From Clostridiales bacterium (lineage in GTDB: Bacteria > Bacillota > Clostridia > WRLR01), in assembly GCA_031263625.1 (NCBI GenBank), contig JAISFK010000212.1, positions 1 through 8,081 of the forward strand: 8,081 nucleotides of DNA. The letters are read 5' to 3'. Within the stretch, counting starts at the first letter, position 1. Each line of letters begins with the position of its first letter. Position numbers and translations under genes: made by a program. This document shows, piece after piece, positions 1 through 5,042 of the stretch. A model generated the notes under the pieces. That model saw nothing but the letters and a program-made list of their open reading frames with translations, was not told the DNA's origin and ran no database searches.

Positions 1-1367
1 TCCAGGACGGCGGCGCCGAACCGGAACAGCCTGCTCTCCGGCGCCCTCAGCTCGCCCTGATAGTACGCGACCCCGACCGAGCCCTGTGCGGCCGACACGC
101 TGATATACCCCGCCGCGCCACCCGAATCAGCCGGCGCGTCCGGCTCTCCCGCCGCCCCGGCCCCGCTCGCCGCCCCGGCGCCGGCCCCGCTCCCCGCCGC
201 AGCGGACGCCCCGCCATCCAGCGCGGCAAACACCCCGGCGCCCGACGCGGCGCCAGGCACCCCGAACACGCTGATCTGCGCCGGCGTCCCCGTGTCGTTC
301 ACGACGACGACGTTCTTTGGCAATATGCCGCTCTGCGAGAACACCAAATTGATGGGCACGGCCCTCTGGATCCGCGAGCTGTTCACCGCCTGCGGCAGGC
401 CGTTCAGCCGTATCTCAAAGCCGCCGGGGCCCTCGGATATCACGATGCGGTAGTTTTCCTGGGCGCCCAGGGCCAGCTCGGCCGCGCCCAGCATATAGTT
501 TGAATCCGGCGGGAGCGGGACGTCCTCCTCCCGCGTTTCCGACACAAGCGCGTAGGCAGCGCCTTCGGGCGGCAAAGTCTCGATCTGCCCGCCCAGCAGC
601 GCGTAGGCCGCCATGTTGGACAGCGCGCCTAATCCGGCGCCGTCGGATCCGCCCGCGCCGCCGGATCCGCTTCCGGCGGGCAAAGCCTGCCCCGCGCCCG
701 CCAGCTCGGCACTCGCCAATTCAGCGCCAATTTGCCCGGCCCCCGTCTGCCACGCCCCGACCAGCCCAGCGTCACCCTGCCCGGCGCTGATCAGCCCAGC
801 GCCAATTTGCCCGGCATCCAGCGCCGCCTCCGCGCGCGCCTCCGGTGAAACGCCGGCCGGAAGCTCGCGCCAGTCGGCGTCGTAGTACGCCAGCACGGCA
901 TATCCCGCGCGAGGCGACGGCTCGGCCTTGAACAGCTCGACGGCCGTCACGGCCAGACCGTTCGCCCTGTCGTATTCCTCGGCTCTCGCGTTGTTCGCGG
1001 ACGCCACGTAAAAAATCTGAAACAGCGAGCCCGACACGATGGCCAGTATCGTGAACGCGATCAGCAACTCTATGACCGTGAAGCCGCCCTCGGCGCGCGC
1101 GGCGGCAACCCCGCCCTCGGCGCGCACAGCCGCTCCCCGCTTCACGGAGTGCGCAGCCGCGCCCCCCTCCACGAAATATGCAGGCGCAACTCCCCTAGCG
1201 GAGTGCGCACTCGCGCCCCGCTTAGCGAAATGCGCAACCGCATCCCACTCCGCGAAATGCGCACTCGCGCCTCGCTTCGCGGAGCCCGCGCCCCTGCTCG
1301 CGCCTTTTTCAGCCATCGCCCGCCGCCGCGCCTTGCCGCCCGCGCCCGGCGCCCCCGCCTCTTTCAT
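1..1367 (-). CDS. Type IV prepilin, minor pilin-like (PilV/PilU position), 3' end cut by window edge
   Basis: The minus-strand frame is open from stop codons near 1385 down to base 1. It contains a class-III prepilin signal at about 1026-1090: residues RAEGG, then the cleavage site G^FTVIELLIAFTILAIVSG. Phe+1 and Glu+5 are both present, and a hydrophobic helix follows. The mature part continues with helical sequence (VASANNARAEEYDRA), then beta-rich pieces such as YAVLAYYDADWRELP and NYRIVISEGPGGFEIRLNG, as in a pilin head. Two Ala/Gly-rich blocks (about 630-840 and 105-250) interrupt the head. The start is uncertain. ATG 1367 gives a leader of 95 residues and ATG 1316 gives 78. GTG 1127, preceded by GGGGAG at 5 nt spacing, gives a normal 15-residue leader. 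Position after pilMN and pilO fits a minor pilin of the pilus operon, processed by a PilD peptidase not in this window. The prepilin call is firm; the exact subtype is not. Confidence 0.85.
   Translation of the reverse strand, partial: MKEAGAPGAGGKARRRAMAEKGASRGAGSAKRGASAHFAEWDAVAHFAKRGASAHSARGVAPAYFVEGGAAAHSVKRGAAVRAEGGVAAARAEGGFTVIELLIAFTILAIVSGSLFQIFYVASANNARAEEYDRANGLAVTAVELFKAEPSPRAGYAVLAYYDADWRELPAGVSPEARAEAALDAGQIGAGLISAGQGDAGLVGAWQTGAGQIGAELASAELAGAGQALPAGSGSGGAGGSDGAGLGALSNMAAYALLGGQIETLPPEGAAYALVSETREEDVPLPPDSNYMLGAAELALGAQENYRIVISEGPGGFEIRLNGLPQAVNSSRIQRAVPINLVFSQSGILPKNVVVVNDTGTPAQISVFGVPGAASGAGVFAALDGGASAAAGSGAGAGAASGAGAAGEPDAPADSGGAAGYISVSAAQGSVGVAYYQGELRAPESRLFRFGAAVL
722..815 (-). 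repeat. Direct repeat inside the prepilin head
   Basis: The 19-mer CAGCGCCAATTTGCCCGGC (plus strand) occurs at 722-740 and again at 797-815, exactly 75 nt (25 codons) apart. In the gene it encodes the twice-seen AGQIGA. Related GA(C/T)CAGCCCAGCG pieces lie between them. It is part of the Ala/Gly-rich insert (about 630-840) of the prepilin and preserves the frame. Confidence 0.8.
1085..1316 (-). repeat. Degenerate repeats coding the prepilin leader region
   Basis: In the prepilin frame this stretch encodes imperfect copies of motifs such as HFAKRGASAHS, HFAEWDAVAHFAKRG and AAAHSVKRGAAVRAEGG, ending in two copies of RAEGG, the second just before the cleavage site. At DNA level the plus strand shows recurring GCGGAGTGCGCACTCGCGCC and GCGAAATGCGCA(C/A)(T/C)CGC elements. 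It lies upstream of the most conventional start (GTG 1127), so much of it may be untranslated or may form an unusually long leader. Confidence 0.6.
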
Positions 1368-1506
1368 CGGCCATGACCATCCCTATTAAAATTCTCGCCC
1401 ATGCGCCCTGCCCTCATTCGCCTGTCCCCATTATCCGCATTGCCTTAATTCGCCCCATCCCCGCTACTCGCATTGCCTTAATTCGCCTGTCCCCGTTCGC
1501 CCGGCC
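1368..1506. repeat. pilO-prepilin gap with 32-33 bp tandem repeats
   Basis: The gap between the pilO stop and the prepilin start carries about 2.5 tandem units at 1416-1447, 1448-1480 and 1481-about 1498. The 19-mer CGCATTGCCTTAATTCGCC is identical at 1436-1454 and 1469-1487. The third unit keeps ATTCGCCTGTCCCC of the first. On the operon strand each unit reads AATTAAGGCAATG, which resembles a ribosome site close to an ATG. No terminator hairpin with a U-tract is visible, so the operon probably continues. A short open frame at 1380-1309 starts after AATAGGG and ends overlapping ATG 1316. Confidence 0.75.
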
Positions 1507-2964
1507 TCACTCGGCTGTCGAAACGTCGCCCGACGTGGCGCCCAGATGGAAGCGCGGGTTGAGCACGTCGTCGTTCCTCACGCGAATCTCAAGCGGCAGG
1601 CCCGTGTTGTTCTCCACGTCCAGCAGCACCGCCACCCTGTCGTCCTCGTCGCTCCGCGGGTGCGAAATGACGTCGAGCCGAATCTTCCCGTCAACCAGCT
1701 CAAGCCTGCGCTTCTCGGATCTGATGCCGGAGCCGAGGGCATACGAGTATTCGAGCTGATCCGCGTCGCCGCTGACCGTCAGCTTCGCGCGCGCCGCGTT
1801 GTTCGCGTTAAAGTAGACGGCCGTTTCGGTTCTAGGGAACACGCCAAGCGTCATCTTCGTGTCGTTGCTCGTGGCCGGGTTCAGGATCATATAGAAGTTC
1901 GGATCCGTGTCGTCGTCGGACGAAACTAGCAGGATCGTGGGATCGACGCCTTCCTCCACATAGCCCTCGTATTTCTGGAACAGGCTGTCCTTGGCCCCGT
2001 GCGGCTGCGGCCCGTAAAGCCCGGACTCGTCCGCTTCCGCGCTTGCGGACAGCGACACGTATTCGAGCGCGAGCAGGCCCTTGATCACGCCCTCCTGCTC
2101 CCTGGCCGCGGACAGGCTCTTGATTCTGGCGTTGCTCTCCCCGTCGCCTATGGCTTTCAGAAACTCGGCTATCGTGTGCGCCTCGGAAACGAAGCTGACC
2201 TGCACGCCCTGAACGCTCATGGTCTTTGCGGCGCCCGACGCGCCAGCCGCGCCAGCCGCGCCGCCCTGCTGCTGGCCCGAAAGCCCTCCGAGGCCGTTGA
2301 CTATCTTATCGGCATCTGCCAAGGCGCTTTCGACGGCCCCCTGGCCGCTCCCCGCCGCCGCTGCCGACTGGCCGCCTGCCGCAGCCGCAGCGCCATCCGC
2401 GCCGTCCGCTGCCGCGCCCTGAGCGCCCACGGCGGCCGCAGCCGCAGCGTCGCCGCCCGCCTCCGCAGATCCGCCGCCGCCGGCTGCCGAAGCCACGCCG
2501 GCCACAGCCGCGTATTCGCGCGGGCTGGCCAGCTCCCTCTGCGAGAACGCGACGGACTCCACCGCTATATTGTGCGCCCGCGCGTACTCGCCGATCTTCA
2601 GCGATATGTCCTCGTTGTGCAGCGCGGCGGGCAGCAACGCCTCCTGCTCCGCCAGCCTCCCGTTCAGCTCCGCGAGATACGCCTGGCGCTGCTCCGCGTT
2701 CTGCTTGTTGGCCTCGTAGACATTCTGCTCGGCGACATATCCGTCCAGCCGCTTGCGCTCATCGTCGGCATCCCTCTTGAACGGCATGACCATGAAATTG
2801 GCCAGCAGGACGCCTTCGAGCAACAGCAGCACGGCGGCGGCCACGACAAACTCCGCGCTTGACATCCGGCTGCCGCGCCCCGCCCGGCTACCGCCGCCCC
2901 CGCCCGCTGAAAACAGCCGGCCGAAAACCCCGCGCCCGCCCTTGCCGCCATCTTTTTCCGCCAT
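1507..2964 (-). CDS. pilO: Type IV pilus inner-membrane protein PilO, with Ala/Gly insert and C-terminal extra domain
   Basis: A protein of 485 residues from ATG 2964, preceded by GCGGGGGG 8 nt upstream; a TTG at 2985 would add seven residues. Order of parts: a basic Gly-rich N-tail (1-34), one membrane helix (about 37-60, VVAAAVLLLLEGVLLANF), a coiled coil (about 62-110), and the first half of the PilO ferredoxin-like fold (LKIGEYARAHNIAVESVAF). Then comes an Ala/Gly-rich insert (152-247), followed by the second half of the fold (VQVSFVSEAHTIAEFLKAIG, about 254-305). A further beta-rich domain of about 180 residues (306-485) includes NFYMILNPATSNDTK and the ending NDDVLNPRFHLGATSGDV. PilO pairs with PilN to form the periplasm-side or outer-face alignment complex. 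The C-terminal domain is absent from classical Gram-negative PilO; I recall similar tails in clostridial PilO proteins but cannot verify this. Same strand and order as pilMN supports the call. Confidence 0.85.
   Translation of the reverse strand: MAEKDGGKGGRGVFGRLFSAGGGGGSRAGRGSRMSSAEFVVAAAVLLLLEGVLLANFMVMPFKRDADDERKRLDGYVAEQNVYEANKQNAEQRQAYLAELNGRLAEQEALLPAALHNEDISLKIGEYARAHNIAVESVAFSQRELASPREYAAVAGVASAAGGGGSAEAGGDAAAAAAVGAQGAAADGADGAAAAAGGQSAAAAGSGQGAVESALADADKIVNGLGGLSGQQQGGAAGAAGASGAAKTMSVQGVQVSFVSEAHTIAEFLKAIGDGESNARIKSLSAAREQEGVIKGLLALEYVSLSASAEADESGLYGPQPHGAKDSLFQKYEGYVEEGVDPTILLVSSDDDTDPNFYMILNPATSNDTKMTLGVFPRTETAVYFNANNAARAKLTVSGDADQLEYSYALGSGIRSEKRRLELVDGKIRLDVISHPRSDEDDRVAVLLDVENNTGLPLEIRVRNDDVLNPRFHLGATSGDVSTAE
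2224..2511 (-). repeat. Ala/Gly low-complexity insert in PilO
   Basis: About 95 codons that encode almost only Ala and Gly with some Ser, Gln, Asp and Val (for example GGDAAAAAAVGAQGAAADGA). They sit exactly in the loop between the first and second halves of the PilO ferredoxin-like domain. A more normal helical piece (VESALADADKIVNGLGG) lies inside it. The frame is kept and both flanking half-domains look intact, so it reads as a flexible loop extension. Confidence 0.75.
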
Positions 2965-3287
2965 GCGATAAACCCCCCGCTTCAAATGCCGCCCTGCCCG
3001 CGCAGCGCGGCCGTTTTATTTTCTTGCTTTCGCCCTACCCATCGCTGCCGCAGCCACCGCTGCCACGGTTGCCGTAGCCACCGCTGCCACAGCTGCTGCC
3101 GCAACCGTCACAGCCGCAACTGCCACCGCATCCACCACATCTTCAGGCGCCGCAACAGCTGCCACCGCCACAACCGCATCCGCCGCAACAGCCGCAACAG
3201 TTGCCGCCCCAGCCTCTGCAACAGCTGCCGCCCCAGCGCCAGCGCCAGCCCCAGCCTCCGCAACAGCTGCCGCCCCAGCGCCAGCTC
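2965..3287. repeat. pilMN-pilO gap filled by Ala-codon-like repeat DNA
   Basis: No gene recognised in this 323 bp gap. From about 3041 to 3287 it is GCN-rich repeat DNA. The 26-mer beginning GCAACAGCTGCCGCCCCAGC is identical at 3218-3243 and 3260-3285 (period 42), with a third partial copy at 3194-3215. On the operon strand one frame (3288 down to the TAA at 3018-3016) is open for 90 codons of nearly pure Ala/Val/Gly/Glu/Asp/Thr, ending MGRAKARK. It has no convincing start codon upstream. The frame is -1 relative to pilMN. The remaining part (2965-3015) carries the pilO ribosome site. Confidence 0.7.
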
Positions 3288-4856
3288 CTAGACGCGCAGC
3301 GTCATAGTGAATCCGTAGTCCGCGATCTCGTCGGACGACAGCCGGTTCGCCGATATGGAATTGATGGACACGCTGCCGTATTCGCCGCTTTCGCGGAGCA
3401 GGAGCGCGAAATTCGCGATGCTGCCGTAGTCCTTCGACTTGCCCGTCAGCGCGATCTCGCTCGCGCTGAGCATGTTCAGGCTGACGACGAACAGATCCTC
3501 CGGCGCCTCGCGCGTCAGCGCCTCCAGCGCCCCCGCGGCGTCCGCGCCCGACTGCGCCAGCGCCTGCGACACGCTCTGCGCGTCGTCGAGCTTCCGCTCG
3601 GCGTCCTTGATTCGGGCCTCCAGCTCGGACACGCCCGAATCGGCGCTTATGGAGTCTTTTATCGACTCAATCTGGCTCGCGGCCGAGCGCCGCGAAGCGC
3701 CAAAGTACACCGACGCCAGTATTGAGAGCGCGAGCAGCGCCGCGGCCGCCGCGAAGGCGACGGGAACCAGCCTGCTGAGGGCGCCCCCGGCCTGCCCTCC
3801 GCGCCCGGCCTCGGGCTTCTCGACAAAGTTGATGTCCTGGCCGGGGCGCGCGCCGTCCTGGAGGCAGGCGCCGACGGCCGCCGCGAGCAGCTTGGCGCTG
3901 TGCCCGCCGGCCGGCACGCCCGGCGCGGAAGCAGGAAGCGTCCTGGGCTTGAGGCCCAGCGGCGCGGCAAAGAAACCGTCTATGTCCGGGATCAGCCCCC
4001 CCTCGCCGATGGCCGCCGCAAAGCCGATGTGCTCCTTGGGCTTTTCGTATTCGTAAAACTCGACCGTCTGCCTCGCCTGCTCCTCGATCTCCGCAAAGCA
4101 GGCGCCCGCTATCCGCGCCAGCTCGGAGGCGTCGAGCCCGATGCCGGAGAAGTCGCCGCCCTGCCTGGCCTTTTCGGCGTCGGCGCGCGAGACGCCCGCC
4201 CTCTCCGCGAGCATGGCGTCATAGGCGGCGACCCCGGCCGCCACCTGCCTCGATACGAGCGCGCAGCCGTTGCTGACGACGCTTATCTGCGTGGAGCGAT
4301 AGCCCAGATCGACGATCAGGCCCGTCTCGCCGCGCTCCAGCCCAAAAAAGCGGGCGAGCGCCTTCGCCTGCGCGTTCGCGCGGACGTCGGCGTATTTGAG
4401 CGGGATCCCCAGCTCGTCCGACAGCGCGGAATACGCGCCGAGCAGGCTGTTCGGGCACAGCGCCGCGAAAACCGCCGCGCTCTCGGCGTCGGAGCTCACG
4501 GCCTTTTGGGCTATGGCGTGCGTCTCTTTAATGGAAGGAAACAGCTTCAGCAGCTCGAAGCGAACCGCCGCCGGCACCTCCGGCTGGGCGACGCCCGGCA
4601 GCCGCACGAGCCTCGTCACTATGTTCGGCGAATTGACGCACGCCGCAATGCAGTCGGGCTTCGCGCCGCTCTCGGCGATATAGCCCTTCAGAACCTGGGC
4701 TATGCCGCCCGTGTACGCTATCTCGCCGTCCAGCACCGCTCCGTCGGGCGTTTTGACGACCGCCGCGCCCAGCAGCGCGAAGCGCTTGTCGCGCTTCGCG
4801 AGCGCAATTTTTATGTTCTGGGATCCCACGTCCAGGCCCAGAATTATCTCTGGCAT
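3288..4856 (-). CDS. pilM: Type IV pilus PilM-PilN fusion protein
   Basis: A protein of 522 residues from ATG 4856, chosen because GGAGAGG lies 8 nt upstream and MPEIILGLDVG is the usual PilM opening. Residues 1-340 are the actin-like PilM ATPase: phosphate-1 motif LGLDVGSQNIKIAL (7-20), phosphate-2 motif LIVDLGYRSTQISVV (180-194), and a diverged adenosine region near IGFAAAIGEGGLIPDIDGFF (277-296). Residues 342-349 (DINFVEKP) resemble the N-terminal PilN peptide that docks in PilM. They are followed by a membrane helix (about 363-387), a coiled coil (388-440), and a PilN ferredoxin-like domain (about 450-522, ending YGFTMTLRV). The fusion would tether cytoplasmic PilM to membrane-bound PilN. 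It is probably the first gene of this pilus transcript in the window. I recall a similar pilMN gene in C. difficile. Unlike its neighbours it has no large low-complexity insert. Confidence 0.9.
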   Translation of the reverse strand: MPEIILGLDVGSQNIKIALAKRDKRFALLGAAVVKTPDGAVLDGEIAYTGGIAQVLKGYIAESGAKPDCIAACVNSPNIVTRLVRLPGVAQPEVPAAVRFELLKLFPSIKETHAIAQKAVSSDAESAAVFAALCPNSLLGAYSALSDELGIPLKYADVRANAQAKALARFFGLERGETGLIVDLGYRSTQISVVSNGCALVSRQVAAGVAAYDAMLAERAGVSRADAEKARQGGDFSGIGLDASELARIAGACFAEIEEQARQTVEFYEYEKPKEHIGFAAAIGEGGLIPDIDGFFAAPLGLKPRTLPASAPGVPAGGHSAKLLAAAVGACLQDGARPGQDINFVEKPEAGRGGQAGGALSRLVPVAFAAAAALLALSILASVYFGASRRSAASQIESIKDSISADSGVSELEARIKDAERKLDDAQSVSQALAQSGADAAGALEALTREAPEDLFVVSLNMLSASEIALTGKSKDYGSIANFALLLRESGEYGSVSINSISANRLSSDEIADYGFTMTLRV

Positions 4857-4864
4857 ACAGGCCA

Positions 4865-4871
4865 CCTCTCC
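4865..4871 (-). promoter_or_regulatory. Ribosome binding site of pilMN
   Basis: GGAGAGG on the minus strand, 8 nt before ATG 4856. This is the strongest Shine-Dalgarno match in the window, and it decides the start against the longer open frame, which reaches back to 4922. Confidence 0.8.
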
Positions 4872-4891
4872 AATAAAAGCTTCACTTTTTA

Positions 4892-4918
4892 AATATAACA
4901 ACATGCGGGCTATTTCAA
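4892..4918 (-). promoter_or_regulatory. Putative sigma-A-type promoter for the pilus operon
   Basis: On the minus strand TTGAAA (4918-4913) is followed after 15 nt by TATATT (4897-4892). The -10 is preceded by TGT, giving an extended -10 (TGTTATATT), which can tolerate the short spacer. A start near 4885 would leave a leader of about 30 nt carrying the GGAGAGG site. The location in the AT-rich divergent region fits. Not proven; it is a motif match only. Confidence 0.45.
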
Positions 4919-5003
4919 ACACTATTTATTCTTATTTGAAAGAAAGTTTATATTTATTCTTCATGAGGTTTTAATATCTTTTTCGTAGAATAGACCCATA
5001 GCA

Positions 5004-5035
5004 AGCCAGAAAGCCTGAAAGTCAGAAAGGACTGC
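5004..5035 (+). repeat. 8-bp tandem repeats leading into the glycosyltransferase ribosome site
   Basis: Three consecutive octamers AGCCAGAA, AGCCTGAA and AGTCAGAA (5004-5027) run directly into AGGACTGC (5028-5035), where AAAGGA (5026-5031) is the likely Shine-Dalgarno. It is 5 nt from TTG 5037 and 11 nt from ATG 5043. The octamers are imperfect copies. Confidence 0.6.
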
Positions 5036-5042
5036 ATTGATC

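Larger units (their letters stand above)
4857..5042. promoter_or_regulatory. AT-rich divergent intergenic region
   Basis: This stretch separates the minus-strand pilus operon from the plus-strand glycosyltransferase operon, and its core (about 4870-4995) is strongly AT-rich, unlike the rest of the window. It must hold the promoter(s) of both operons. For the plus strand, TAATAT (4972-4977) and TAGAAT (4986-4991) are possible -10 elements, but neither has a good -35 at standard spacing. No terminator or riboswitch fold is recognised. Confidence 0.6.

Noticed and set aside
1999..2862. 287-codon plus-strand frame opposite pilO
   Set aside because: Arg/Leu-rich shadow of pilO with no domain or ribosome site. 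The minus-strand frame encodes a clear PilO.
2965..3287. CRISPR array or attachment site in the repeat-rich gap
   Set aside because: Repeats are short, imperfect and GCN-biased, without regular unique spacers. No cas gene, integrase or tRNA is present.
3144..3302. Cys/Gly-rich peptide frame after pilMN on the minus strand (SCCG, NCCGCCGGCGCG), reminiscent of a modified-peptide precursor
   Set aside because: It is simply the GCN repeat read in the NGC frame. There is a TGA just upstream, no start codon, and no modification enzymes nearby.
3201..3725. Long plus-strand frame opposite the pilMN 3' end and its repeat gap
   Set aside because: It is antisense to the PilN domain, its start lies in Gln/Pro repeat DNA, and it has no recognisable motif. 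High GC leaves antisense frames open.
3900..4892. 330-codon plus-strand frame opposite pilMN
   Set aside because: Composition is a reverse-strand shadow (Arg/Ala/Leu rich). The PilM motifs on the minus strand establish the real gene.
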